Counted from the stretch's first letter, positions 49,056 to 58,099 are shown. The stretch is DNA of 59,799 nucleotides from Candidatus Fimimorpha excrementavium (GCA_018710785.1 DVJD01000105.1:1-59799), one strand, 5' to 3'. Translations and numbers: made by a program. The notes: a model not told the origin generated them from the sequence alone.

Positions 49056-49775
49056 TCATTCTGCTGCCTTGGCAGCCTGCTTTTTCGTTTCTTCCTTTTT
49101 CACAATCACCATGGAATAATAGCTGGGACGTTCCGGGATTTCCTCCCTGTTTCTTATGATCCGTTCTCCATCCATTCCGCAGTTTTCCACCATCACAAAG
49201 GTTTCGCCGTTTTTTTGGATTGCGCCTGCCAGCTCTCCTGTTTTTCTTCCCGCTTTCATATAGACATAGGTTCCCTCTTCGGCGGGCATGGTGTCCTCCT
49301 GATAGGAAGCCGGAATCACAAACAGTTTCTGGGAGCGGTTCACCAATCCTTCTTTCAGCTTCGCGCTGACAGCACAGAAGGAAGGGATCCCGTTTATGAT
49401 TTCCACCGGATATCCCTCTGCTTTTACCCGTTCATGGACATAAAGATAGGTGGAGTAAATGCAGGGATCTCCCAGGGTCAAAAAAGCCACATTTTTTCCC
49501 TGGTCCAGCTGTTCCTTCACCTGTTTCGCCGCTTTCTCATAGCTGTCCTCCAGTATCTTCTGATCACGCGTCATGGGCATCCGCACGCCCAGTATCTTCT
49601 TCTTCTCCAGTTCGGGCACCGCACGCCTGGCGATTCCATATGCCACACAGGTTTCTTTCTCCTTGGACGGAATGGCAGCGACTTCACATTCCCGTATGAT
49701 CCGGACAGCCTTCAGCGTCATCAGTTCCGGATCCCCCGGTCCCACTCCCACTCCATATAACGTTCCTTTCTTCAA
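49056..49775 (-). CDS. cbiL: Cobalt-precorrin-2 C20-methyltransferase CbiL
   Basis: A 239-aa SAM-dependent methyltransferase: LYGVGVGPGDPELMTLKAVR, VAFLTLGDPCIYSTYLYVHE and IINGIPSFCAVSAKL are CobI/CbiL motifs. The start is the TTG at 49775, with AAGGAGG five nt upstream; a longer frame to 49826 has no such site. It adds the C-20 methyl group early in ring contraction. Part of the minus-strand cbi operon. Confidence 0.88.
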   Translation of the reverse strand: MKKGTLYGVGVGPGDPELMTLKAVRIIRECEVAAIPSKEKETCVAYGIARRAVPELEKKKILGVRMPMTRDQKILEDSYEKAAKQVKEQLDQGKNVAFLTLGDPCIYSTYLYVHERVKAEGYPVEIINGIPSFCAVSAKLKEGLVNRSQKLFVIPASYQEDTMPAEEGTYVYMKAGRKTGELAGAIQKNGETFVMVENCGMDGERIIRNREEIPERPSYYSMVIVKKEETKKQAAKAAE

Positions 49776-49830
49776 AAAATCCTCCTTTTCGCGATTCCAT
49801 GACCGGATATGCACCCGCGGATGCATGCCG

Positions 49831-51624
49831 TCAGGAACGCTTTGTCTCTGTTTCCTCCAAATGATGGGGCTCCTTGGCGATGGCTTCTCTCAGCATTTCC
49901 ACATCCCCCGCTTCCCCAATCACAGAAAGCGCCGTGGAGAATACCACAACTCCAATCTTCATCTCTCCCCGGCACCGCTTTCTCAGATGATACACACACT
50001 GCTTTGCCACCCGTTCCATGACCCTGGGGCCGATCCCGGCTTCCATACAGAGTTTCAGTCCTCCGTCCGTCGTCACTTCCTGCAGAACCTTTCTCGCCAA
50101 TTCTCCATCGGCTCCCTCCATCAGCGCACAGGATGCCAAAATCTCCATTCTGGCATCTGCATGGCGGGAGTGGGTATTCATAATCCCGCCTGCCAGTTTG
50201 ATCATTTTTCCCAGGTGTCCCGTCAGAAGGATTCCTCCCACGGAAAGTTCCATGGCATAATCCACGGTCTCCCCTATGAAATTGCTGCATTTCACTGCGT
50301 GTTTGAAAAACCCTTTTCCCGACTGCTCAAGAAACGCTTCCCCATAATTTCCCAGTACAACCGGAAGCACATTCATGCCCAGGCTCACCTTCTGTTTCAT
50401 ATCCACATGTATGGTTTCCACCAAAGCCTGTTCACTCATGGGTTCCACGATTCCCGATGTCCCAAGGATGGAGATGCCTCCTACGATTCCAAGATGGGGA
50501 TTAAAGGTTTGCTTCGCGCGCGCTCTCCCCTCCGGCGCAAAGATGACAATTCGGATGTTTCGTTTTGGAAAGACCCTGCCTTTTTCATCTGCTCTTTCCC
50601 AAACCTGTTCCACGCACTCCGCAATCATCCGGCGGGGAACCGGATTGATGGCAGGATAGCCCACCGGATCAGCCAGACCTTCCCTCGTCACACAGCCGAT
50701 GCCCTCTCCGCCTTCCAGCAGCAATATCCTTCCATTTCGCAGAGGAATTCGATAACCGTGTTCGGCTTCCGCCTCCTCGGTCAGCCATGCCCGTGCGCCG
50801 ATGAACATGCCATTGGTCACATCGGGATCATCCCCTCCATTTTTACAAATGGCGCAGGACGCCTCTTCCTCCCGGCAGATCACCTGGGAAAGTTCCAAAA
50901 GCAGCGGAATTTTCTTCGGCGGGATCAAACTGACCTGATGAATTTCTTCCTGAAAAAGCAGCATCCATACGGCGGCTTTGGCAGCTGCCGCCGCACAGCT
51001 TCCTGTGGTATACCCCATTTCCATCTTTTTCTGCTCCCGGTAAAGGAAACGGCCCGTCCGGTTTTTTTCCACCTCCAGGCACAGAATCTCTCCATTTCCG
51101 ATTCCGGAAATCGGATAAATCTGCCCCGTAAAAATCTCTGCCAATTTTCCCATGACGGCACCATGGGATACCACCAGCAGGCTTTCGGCCTGATTTTCCA
51201 GAATGCGTTCCGCCGCCCGATACATGCGCGCCTCAAACTGCCTGTCTGTCTCAGCCCCAACGGCGTGATCCCGAAACCATTGTTCCCACTCATCATCCGA
51301 AAACGTTATGGGAAGTCCATTGGCCGATCCGTAATCCTGCTCCATCAAAAGAATCTCTTCCTTCTTCCAAAGCTTCCGTTCCGTGTCTTTTTGCTCTGCC
51401 GTTTTTTTCTCCTGATTCAGACAGTTGTATATGATCTTTGCTGTCTGTCTGGCACGCAGAAGGGGACTGTATAGAATCCCTTGAAAGGGAATCTTCTTCA
51501 GCTGTTCTGCCATCTGCCTGGCCTGACGGATTCCGGTATCATTCAGCGGGATGTCCGTCTGCCCCTGGAGCTTTCGCATCCGGTTCCACTCTGTCTCCCC
51601 ATGGCGCACCAGATATAATTTCAT
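49831..51624 (-). CDS. cbiD: Fusion of CobC-like phosphatase and CbiD
   Basis: A 597-aa two-part protein. Residues 1-195 are a histidine phosphatase with RHGE (7-10), LYSPLLRARQTA and VVSHG, like alpha-ribazole phosphatase CobC. From residue 203 (MGYTTGSCAAAAAKAA) it is CbiD, cobalt-precorrin-5B C1-methyltransferase, with VGGISILGTSGIVEPMSE and GHLGKMIKLAGGIMNTHSR. An early and a late B12 step are thus joined. An internal ATG at codon 201 has GGGAG nine nt upstream and might also give free CbiD. Confidence 0.88.
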   Translation of the reverse strand: MKLYLVRHGETEWNRMRKLQGQTDIPLNDTGIRQARQMAEQLKKIPFQGILYSPLLRARQTAKIIYNCLNQEKKTAEQKDTERKLWKKEEILLMEQDYGSANGLPITFSDDEWEQWFRDHAVGAETDRQFEARMYRAAERILENQAESLLVVSHGAVMGKLAEIFTGQIYPISGIGNGEILCLEVEKNRTGRFLYREQKKMEMGYTTGSCAAAAAKAAVWMLLFQEEIHQVSLIPPKKIPLLLELSQVICREEEASCAICKNGGDDPDVTNGMFIGARAWLTEEAEAEHGYRIPLRNGRILLLEGGEGIGCVTREGLADPVGYPAINPVPRRMIAECVEQVWERADEKGRVFPKRNIRIVIFAPEGRARAKQTFNPHLGIVGGISILGTSGIVEPMSEQALVETIHVDMKQKVSLGMNVLPVVLGNYGEAFLEQSGKGFFKHAVKCSNFIGETVDYAMELSVGGILLTGHLGKMIKLAGGIMNTHSRHADARMEILASCALMEGADGELARKVLQEVTTDGGLKLCMEAGIGPRVMERVAKQCVYHLRKRCRGEMKIGVVVFSTALSVIGEAGDVEMLREAIAKEPHHLEETETKRS

Positions 51625-53668
51625 AGTTTATCCCGCCTCCTTCTGCTTCCAGCTGCACTGGCTTTGACGGCATCAAAGGATTTTTGGCAGCAATCGTCAT
51701 TTTGGATCCACGAATCTCTGCCATGAAAACGGCAGGTCCATGCACATGAATCGTCCCGGTTTCATTCCCATTTCCCGCAAATGAAATCTGGCCGCCCTTT
51801 GAAGACCAGCACACCCCGGCGATTCGGTTTTCCCGCTTTTGCCATACGGCATGGACCTGATCATCGAAGGCCAAAATCTGTGTTTCCTGCTCTCTGCCCG
51901 CCAGCATCTCCTTTTTCGTCACCGGATACAGCACATAGGCATAGTCGGGATGCTCTTCCTGCTTTCCATGGTCGATCCAGATTTTCAAATACTCCTCTGT
52001 ATAAACGGTATCAAGGGGCGTACAGGTATTAATCTTGGTCCAGGTGCCTGAGCGTCTTTCTTCCATCCGGTCCAGTCCGGCCGGTTTCAAAAACAGCACG
52101 CCGCGGCCATTTTCCTCCTTCTCCCTTCTGGTATACAGCCATCTCGTTTTCCCTTCGGTTTCCTCTGTCCACAATTCTCCGTTTTGTTCATCCGTCCGGG
52201 AAAATCTTCGGTTCTCCACTGTGGTCATAAGGCTGCCGCTTTGGCATGTCATGTCATTGCCCAGGCATACGATGGAATCCTCAAAGAAAAACCAAGATTT
52301 TTTCACATGAAAGGCTTCTTCTGTCACTTCCATGGCGGCTGCGCCGCATATCCCAAGGCCGACCCCGCCCACAAATGATGATTTTTGAACATGAAGATGG
52401 GACGGCCGACTGGCGGCCACCACCGTCGTGCCTGGCAGAAAATCCATATCCGCCGTACACCAGAAACAGCCTTCGTAGTCATTTTCCCCGTCCGGATACA
52501 AATAAAGCATCCCGCTTCCGGTATGGTAACCCCCCTTATTTTCCTCGTTGATGGCCTCATAGTTCTGGATTCTGGATGAATACAGGGCCAGTCCCGCGCT
52601 GTAGGTTTCCCTGCGGCACACAGCCCGGTCCATGTGATCAAAAAAGACAAACTGTGACGGACGCCCCTGTCTGTTCTGCCACTGATCCACTCTTCCAAGC
52701 AGCCAGTCAGATGTGTTTTGATCCACACAAAGATGCATCCTCCACATGCTGTCCATCAGCGTTTTTCCCGCCTGATTTCCCTTCATAAAATGGCGGGAAA
52801 TTTCACGGCCGCAGACCATATCCATCACCTGACCGTCCACCGTAACCGGGAAAAAGGAGTGTTCCAGGAAATAACAGATCATCCCGTATTCCTCCCGGGT
52901 AAATGCCCCCTGCGTCCCCGAAAGCAGTACCATCATCCGTGACATCTGATCCAAAAAGGAAATGCCGTAGCCGCCGGTATATGCCAGATTTCCATGCTGA
53001 ATAAAGGATCCGTCCCTATAGAATCCATCTCCTTCTTCCACAAAGTGCAGCTCTTTTTTGGCTGCCTGTTTGGCCTCCGCGATTTCCTGCATATCTTCGC
53101 ACAGAATCCCGCACATGGCGGAAATCATGGCCGTCCATACCAGATTGGCTCCTGTGAAGATGGGATTCGTCAGTGTCTGTCTCCCCGAGAAATACTCCAC
53201 CGTCTCACAGGCCTTTCGGATGCGTTCCTCCCCCAGTTCTTCTCTCAGCAAAAAACAGCAGTCCAGGAGGGCGAGGGGCACGCCGATCTGCCAGTCCCAC
53301 CAGTTATCCGTTCGCTCCATGCCCTTTTGATACCCATGTTCTCCCATCCAATCAATGGCCTCTATCACATCAGAAAGGAAGGAAGGATCCCCTTCCCCAT
53401 TTTTCTTCCGCTTCCACACCAGCGCCATGGTACGGATATTCTGATATACCTCCGTCCGATACTGGGAACGGGAAAAATCCGCCGACTCCTCCCAAAGGAA
53501 ACTGCGCTCCCTCCCCCGGCGCATTCTCAAAAAAAGATCGGCTGCCTTTTTTTTCTCTTCCAGCCGCACCTCTTCATGCCACGGATAAGGACAGGAAAAC
53601 GCTCCCGTCTCCGTCAAAAACATGGCATAACGCTCCTTCAGCTTTTCCCACTCTTGTTTCTCCATCAT
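51539..53668 (-). CDS. Polysaccharide lyase family 8 protein without signal peptide
   Basis: A 709-aa PL8-type lyase (hyaluronate, chondroitin AC or xanthan lyase family). The catalytic pattern is present: TGANLVW (Asn175), FIQHGNLAYTGGYG (His225 and Tyr234) and GREISRH (Arg288/Arg292). The helical toroid and beta domains both seem complete. It starts MMEKQEWEK with no signal peptide, so it would act in the cytoplasm, unlike typical secreted PL8 enzymes. Its last 86 bp overlap the CobC-CbiD gene in another frame. Confidence 0.82.
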   Translation of the reverse strand: MMEKQEWEKLKERYAMFLTETGAFSCPYPWHEEVRLEEKKKAADLFLRMRRGRERSFLWEESADFSRSQYRTEVYQNIRTMALVWKRKKNGEGDPSFLSDVIEAIDWMGEHGYQKGMERTDNWWDWQIGVPLALLDCCFLLREELGEERIRKACETVEYFSGRQTLTNPIFTGANLVWTAMISAMCGILCEDMQEIAEAKQAAKKELHFVEEGDGFYRDGSFIQHGNLAYTGGYGISFLDQMSRMMVLLSGTQGAFTREEYGMICYFLEHSFFPVTVDGQVMDMVCGREISRHFMKGNQAGKTLMDSMWRMHLCVDQNTSDWLLGRVDQWQNRQGRPSQFVFFDHMDRAVCRRETYSAGLALYSSRIQNYEAINEENKGGYHTGSGMLYLYPDGENDYEGCFWCTADMDFLPGTTVVAASRPSHLHVQKSSFVGGVGLGICGAAAMEVTEEAFHVKKSWFFFEDSIVCLGNDMTCQSGSLMTTVENRRFSRTDEQNGELWTEETEGKTRWLYTRREKEENGRGVLFLKPAGLDRMEERRSGTWTKINTCTPLDTVYTEEYLKIWIDHGKQEEHPDYAYVLYPVTKKEMLAGREQETQILAFDDQVHAVWQKRENRIAGVCWSSKGGQISFAGNGNETGTIHVHGPAVFMAEIRGSKMTIAAKNPLMPSKPVQLEAEGGGINYEIISGAPWGDRVEPDAKAPGADGHPAE

Positions 53669-54171
53669 TCCACCTCACCTTTCCTCCACTCCAGCCGATG
53701 CAGATGCCCGGACAACTGCATATGGCTGAACTGATTCTGCCGCAGAGCCTCATACAATACAATCGCCACCGAATTGGATAAATTCAGAGAACGAATGTTT
53801 TCATTCATTGGAATCCTCACACACGTGTCCTCATAGTCCACCAGGATCTCCTCCGGAATCCCGGCGCTTTCCTTGCCAAACATGATGAAACAGTCCGGTT
53901 CATAGGCAGCCTGATCATACGTCTGATGGGCTTTTGTCGTCGCCATATAAATCTTGGCATTGGGATTTTTTTTCAGAAAATCTTCAAAGTTTTCATATAC
54001 ATGGACATCCAGCTTGGACCAGTAATCCAGCCCCGCCCGTCTGAGAGCCTTTTCCTCCAGGGAAAATCCCAAAGGCTTAATCAAGTGAAGGCTCGTCCCC
54101 GTGGCCGCACAGGTCCTTCCTATGTTTCCCGTGTTTGCCGGAATCTCCGGCTCATGCAGTACAATATTCAT
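53665..54171 (-). CDS. trmL: tRNA (cytidine(34)-2'-O)-methyltransferase
   Basis: A 168-aa SPOUT enzyme that methylates the wobble base of tRNA-Leu isoacceptors. MNIVLHEPEIPANTGNIGRT, FIMFGKESAGIP and IRIPMNENIRSLNLSNSVAI-like sequence (VRIPMNENIRSLNLSNS) form the knotted SAM site. Normal length. Its stop overlaps the start of the PL8 gene (ATGA), so a housekeeping gene and a lyase are coupled. Confidence 0.93.
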   Translation of the reverse strand: MNIVLHEPEIPANTGNIGRTCAATGTSLHLIKPLGFSLEEKALRRAGLDYWSKLDVHVYENFEDFLKKNPNAKIYMATTKAHQTYDQAAYEPDCFIMFGKESAGIPEEILVDYEDTCVRIPMNENIRSLNLSNSVAIVLYEALRQNQFSHMQLSGHLHRLEWRKGEVE

Positions 54172-54188
54172 CTCTTGTTTCGTCCTCT

Positions 54189-55178
54189 CTATACCAGTAT
54201 TCCGGTTTTATACATCTCATCCGCGGCCGGGCGGTCCAGGAATCGTTCTTCCTCCCCATTCACAATCACCCGCGCTTTCTTATCCGTCATTTTTCCGATG
54301 ACCTGTGCCCGGATCCCAAGACTTCTCATCCGACCTGCCAGATCTTCTCCGTGCTCCGTTACAAAAAAAGCCATCCCCTGGGCCATCATCTGATACGGAT
54401 TGAGTTCAAAAAATTCGCTGATCTCCACTGTCTCCTGGCGCACGGGAATATCCAAAAGCCGGACGCGCAGGCCCAGGCCCGTCCGCTCCGCCAGATTCCA
54501 AAGGCCTGCGAAGACACCGCCTTCTCCCAGCGCATGAACCAGAACCGGCTGATCGTTATCCAGCGCCTCCATCATATGGCGTATGGACAGTTCTTCCTGA
54601 AAAGAGGCGGCTTTTTCGATGAACTCAAAGGCAAATCGGGTTTCCAGCGATTCCCGCTTCCCCCGTGTCAGCATGACGATCCCTTCCGTTCCGATGTGGC
54701 CGACTGCCACAATATCCCAGCCCGGAAGTACCTTCGGACATTCCCTGTTTCGAATCCCATACCCCGTCAGCATACAAACGGGAGACAGGACGCCCTGGGA
54801 TCCGGCTGCCTGGATGCCAAATACAAAGCAGCCTCTCTCCCGGCAAAGACCATCCAGAGCGTTTCCCCATGCCGCCGCCAAAGTTTCCTCTTCCCCCGAA
54901 GGAAACAGAAACATGGGACGTACTCCCGTCAGTTCCCCTCCGGCTGCCAGCATTTCATTTTCCGCCTGCCGGAAAGCGTACATCACGGCATCCTCCGCCT
55001 GGCTGCCCATGACGCAGCAGGAAGACACCGTCACCAATTCTCCTTTTCCAAAATCGAAGGAGGCAGATGTCTGGCCGAATCCGTCTCCCATCCCCATCCG
55101 TCTCTCCCGCTTGATGGGGCCAAGCACGCTTCTCTTTGCCACATTGTAGGGGACGTTCCCCTGTCCCATCTGGCTCAT
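54189..55178 (-). CDS. AIR synthase-related protein (HypE/ThiL-like fold)
   Basis: A 329-aa protein of the AIR-synthase/HypE superfamily. HALGEGGVFAGLWNLAERTG and DIPVRQETVEISEFFELNPY match the C-terminal AIRS_C half; the N-terminal half has MGMGDGFGQTSASFDF in place of the usual metal/ATP motif DDxA. The exact reaction is unknown, since hydrogenase maturation partners are not visible here. The start is MSQMGQGN at 55178, seven nt after the stop of the tiny upstream gene and with GGGTGA. Confidence 0.75.
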   Translation of the reverse strand: MSQMGQGNVPYNVAKRSVLGPIKRERRMGMGDGFGQTSASFDFGKGELVTVSSCCVMGSQAEDAVMYAFRQAENEMLAAGGELTGVRPMFLFPSGEEETLAAAWGNALDGLCRERGCFVFGIQAAGSQGVLSPVCMLTGYGIRNRECPKVLPGWDIVAVGHIGTEGIVMLTRGKRESLETRFAFEFIEKAASFQEELSIRHMMEALDNDQPVLVHALGEGGVFAGLWNLAERTGLGLRVRLLDIPVRQETVEISEFFELNPYQMMAQGMAFFVTEHGEDLAGRMRSLGIRAQVIGKMTDKKARVIVNGEEERFLDRPAADEMYKTGILV

Positions 55179-55183
55179 CTCAA

Positions 55184-55303
55184 TCACCCGATCCAACCGG
55201 CGATGGCAGATGCCACCGTGGGAATGACCATGGTCAGTACCAGGATTCCCGCGATCACTCCGGTTACAATTCTCTTATTTTTCTTTTTATTCATATTAAT
55301 CAT
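55184..55303 (-). CDS. 39-aa single-pass membrane protein
   Basis: A tiny gene MINMNKKKNKRIVTGVIAGI and so on, ending VASAIAGWIG. It has a basic N-terminus and one hydrophobic segment (about residues 12-35), like a small membrane peptide or an uncleaved signal anchor. GGAG lies 10 nt upstream of the ATG. It is followed closely by the AIR-synthase-related gene and is probably co-translated with it. Confidence 0.6.
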   Translation of the reverse strand: MINMNKKKNKRIVTGVIAGILVLTMVIPTVASAIAGWIG

Positions 55304-55385
55304 AAACAATCATCTCCATTTTCATTTTTAATGTATGATAGGTCCCCTGTTCCCACGCCGAAAAGCCTCTGTTTTCCTGATCCAT
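55296..55385 (-). CDS. 29-aa ORF, doubtful
   Basis: An open frame MDQENRGFSAWEQGTYHTLK and so on, with GGAGAAGCAG right before the ATG. Its stop overlaps the start of the 39-aa gene (ATGATTAA). Only geometry supports it, and the 115-bp gap could equally be untranslated. Confidence 0.25.
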   Translation of the reverse strand: MDQENRGFSAWEQGTYHTLKMKMEMIVYD

Positions 55386-55418
55386 CTGCTTCTCCGGGGA
55401 CCACGCTTCTGCAGCGTT

Positions 55419-56138
55419 TCACCTTCTCTGGGTTATCATCTTCCCATGCTGCGAAATAATATTGTCGATCAGCCGGGAAGCCTCATTTTTGGTCAGGCTT
55501 TCCGGCGACAAACCCAAATCTATTTTATGATATTTTAGCAGGGCCTGCAAGTATTCTTTTTGCCTGAGCGTCGCCGGCACTTCCCGTTTCACCGGATAAA
55601 GAAGCGGCTTCGGTTCCAGCCGTTCTCTCTCCAGGCTCCAGTGCTCTTTCACATATTCATACAAAAATGCGGCTGCTTTTGCATCATCCTGCGCACGGTG
55701 ACTGGTGCCCGTCTCAATCTTCAGATATCGGCAGACATAAGGAAGACTTTTCTTTGGCAGTTCAGGCAGAAGAATCCGAATCAGCGCCAGCGTATCCACA
55801 CCCATGCGGTCAAAACTTCCCCCGGCATTGACCACATTTCGTTTCAGGAAACTATAATCAAACATAATATTGTGTCCCACCAGAGGCGCATCTTTCGCAA
55901 ATTCCAGAAACTCCGGCAGAACCTCTGTGATCACAGGCGCATCCTTTACCATATCGTCCGTGATTCCCGTCAGCTGTTCCACAAAAGTTCCTATCTTTCT
56001 CCCAGGATGGATCAAACGGTCAAACACATCCTTCACCGTTCCATGCTCCACTTTCACAGCACCGATCTCGATGATCCGGTCCGTCTTCGGATTCAATCCA
56101 GTCGTTTCCAAATCCACAGCAACGTAGGTCTCTGCCAT
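55419..56138 (-). CDS. DnaQ-like 3'-5' exonuclease
   Basis: A 239-aa DEDDh exonuclease: VAVDLETTGLNPKTDRI (Asp/Glu of Exo I), VGHNIMFDYSFL (Exo II) and SHRAQDDAKAAA (Exo III, with His and Asp). The C-terminal 70 residues carry a helical segment LRQKEYLQALLKYHKIDLGL and SLTKNEASRLIDNIISQHGK, which resembles a small DNA-binding tail. It resembles the PolC exonuclease or epsilon subunit and may proofread or trim DNA. Confidence 0.88.
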   Translation of the reverse strand: MAETYVAVDLETTGLNPKTDRIIEIGAVKVEHGTVKDVFDRLIHPGRKIGTFVEQLTGITDDMVKDAPVITEVLPEFLEFAKDAPLVGHNIMFDYSFLKRNVVNAGGSFDRMGVDTLALIRILLPELPKKSLPYVCRYLKIETGTSHRAQDDAKAAAFLYEYVKEHWSLERERLEPKPLLYPVKREVPATLRQKEYLQALLKYHKIDLGLSPESLTKNEASRLIDNIISQHGKMITQRR

Positions 56139-56213
56139 GTTTTTCTCCTCATCTTTCTATTTCTTTTTTCTTCCGGCCGCCGTCCCCGCCGGGCAATACG
56201 GCTGCCTTTCGCT

Positions 56214-58022
56214 TTACCAGACAGAAAAGACGGCCGCGCCCTTATGGAGCGGATCTCTCTTCTGATAATCAAACACTTTCCACTGTTCCGTCCGGACCAC
56301 GGTCCCGTCTTCCATAAAACGGTCCATATCCATCTCGAATACTTCCACATGAACCATATTCAAAAGCTGCCTGCTGGACACCTGCTCATAACCGGATAAA
56401 ATCCGGTGCTCCGCGGTCTCCCGCATGCTCCACTGCTTCTTCTCTTCTTTCCAGCGATCCTGAGAGCGGGCAAAAGAAGGGCGATTTTTCATATTTTCCC
56501 GAAGATAGGCATCATAGGTCAAAACCTGGGCGAACACCCATGGATCCACCAAAGTCTCCTCACTGGCAAAATCGTTTAAGATCTCATAGCGTTTCAGTCG
56601 GCTGTGACTGATGTCAAACAGATGATGGGCTTCATAGTACTGTGCCAGCCGCTCATAAAGATGGAACGGGCGGTCAAAAAAACGGGCCAGACAGGTCATG
56701 GACGCAGAAAACTGGCCGCTGTTATAATAGACCTCCACCATCTCTTCCACCCCTTTCAGGCGGATCACATCGTCGTAGGAAAGCCATTTCGTATACAATA
56801 CTTCATAGGGCGGCTGGCTGCCATATACGATGCCGAATGTTTCCCTCTGATCATAGATCGGAGAGCCGCACAAAACTTTTAAAAATCCCAGCTGCAGCTG
56901 ATCCGGCTGTAAAGCATAGACATCATCGAAGGAATGGCTGAAACTTTCATAATCCTCATGGGGAAGTCCGGCTATCAGATCCAAATGCTGGTGAATATTG
57001 CCGAATGTCTTGATTTTTTTCACAACCTGAGAGATTTTTTCAAAGGATGCACTGCGGTGGATGGCGTTCGCCGTTTTTTCATTCGTCGTCTGCACACCGA
57101 TCTCCAGCTGAATCAGCCCCGGCCGCATCCGGCGCATGACGTCCAGCTCTTCTTCCCCGATCAGATCCGCAGATACCTCGAAATGAAAATTGGTCACGCC
57201 ATTGTCATGTTCCAATAAATACTTCCAAATGGCAAGTCCATGGGCTCTCCCGGCATTGAAGGTACGGTCCACCAGTTTCACCTGGGAAGGTTTTTGGCTC
57301 AGGAAAAAATCCAGCTCTTTTTTCACCACGGACAGATCCCGGAAGCGGACCGTCTTATCCACCGAAGAAAGACAGTAGCTGCATCGATAGGGACATCCCC
57401 TGCTGGTCTCATAATAGATAATCCGGTTCTTCCATCCGGACAAATCCCGATACAGAAACGGAACCTGCGTCAGGTTCATCACCGGACGCGCCGGGTTGAT
57501 CCGAATCGTCTGATCCTTTTTCCTCCAAGCAATTCCGCGGATTGCTTCCAATCCCCCATCCTCATTTTCCCCGTCTGTTTCCCCACTGCCTTTTTTTCCT
57601 GCCGCCTCCCTTTCCCCTGTCCGGTTCTGATACCAGGTCAGCAGCTCCAAAAACGTCTGCTCCCCTTCCCCATACATGATGCCGGACGCCTCCGGAATGT
57701 TCCTTAACTGCTTTTCCAGATCAAACGAAACCTCCGGACCGCCCAGCCATATGGGAACCCGGGGAAGCAGTTTTTTCAGATCGCTGATCAGTTCCCGGAT
57801 GACGGCAATATTCCAGATATAGCAGGAAAAGCCCACCGCATCCGGCTTTCTTTTATAAATTTCTCTCAAAATCGCCTGTTTTTCATGGTTGATGGTATAT
57901 TCCGCCAGCTCCACCTCCCAGTCGCCGTGGGGCCGGTATTGATCCGCATAGGCCTTCAGGCTGTAAATGGCCGGATTGCTGTGTATGTATTTTGCGTTTA
58001 CCGCGGTCAATAAAAATTTCAT
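56214..58022 (-). CDS. B12-binding radical SAM protein, DUF4080
   Basis: A 602-aa enzyme. Residues 1-125 are a B12-binding domain (LLTAVNAKYIHSNPAIYSLK, PIWLGGPEVSFD). The radical SAM iron-sulfur motif is CPYRCSYC (Cys210, Cys214, Cys217). DLIAGLPHEDYESFSHSF and a C-terminal DUF4080 region follow. There is a low-complexity Gly/Glu insert around residues 140-160. Substrate unknown. It lies upstream of the cobalamin genes on the same strand, which fits a cobalamin user. Confidence 0.88.
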   Translation of the reverse strand: MKFLLTAVNAKYIHSNPAIYSLKAYADQYRPHGDWEVELAEYTINHEKQAILREIYKRKPDAVGFSCYIWNIAVIRELISDLKKLLPRVPIWLGGPEVSFDLEKQLRNIPEASGIMYGEGEQTFLELLTWYQNRTGEREAAGKKGSGETDGENEDGGLEAIRGIAWRKKDQTIRINPARPVMNLTQVPFLYRDLSGWKNRIIYYETSRGCPYRCSYCLSSVDKTVRFRDLSVVKKELDFFLSQKPSQVKLVDRTFNAGRAHGLAIWKYLLEHDNGVTNFHFEVSADLIGEEELDVMRRMRPGLIQLEIGVQTTNEKTANAIHRSASFEKISQVVKKIKTFGNIHQHLDLIAGLPHEDYESFSHSFDDVYALQPDQLQLGFLKVLCGSPIYDQRETFGIVYGSQPPYEVLYTKWLSYDDVIRLKGVEEMVEVYYNSGQFSASMTCLARFFDRPFHLYERLAQYYEAHHLFDISHSRLKRYEILNDFASEETLVDPWVFAQVLTYDAYLRENMKNRPSFARSQDRWKEEKKQWSMRETAEHRILSGYEQVSSRQLLNMVHVEVFEMDMDRFMEDGTVVRTEQWKVFDYQKRDPLHKGAAVFSVW

Positions 58023-58099
58023 TCCAAATGCTGCTCCTTATCCCGTATCACCGGTTTTGATCCGCCTTTCTGTCAAAAAGCAAAAGCGAAAATAGTCGT

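Noticed and set aside
49573-51474. 633-codon plus-strand frame opposite the CobC-CbiD gene
   Set aside because: Antisense to a gene with strong family motifs, His/Arg/Pro-rich, no start signal.
46294-51624. Search for a cobalamin riboswitch upstream of the cbi genes
   Set aside because: The genes are packed or overlapping with no leader long enough to hold one in this window; any riboswitch would have to lie upstream of the whole run.
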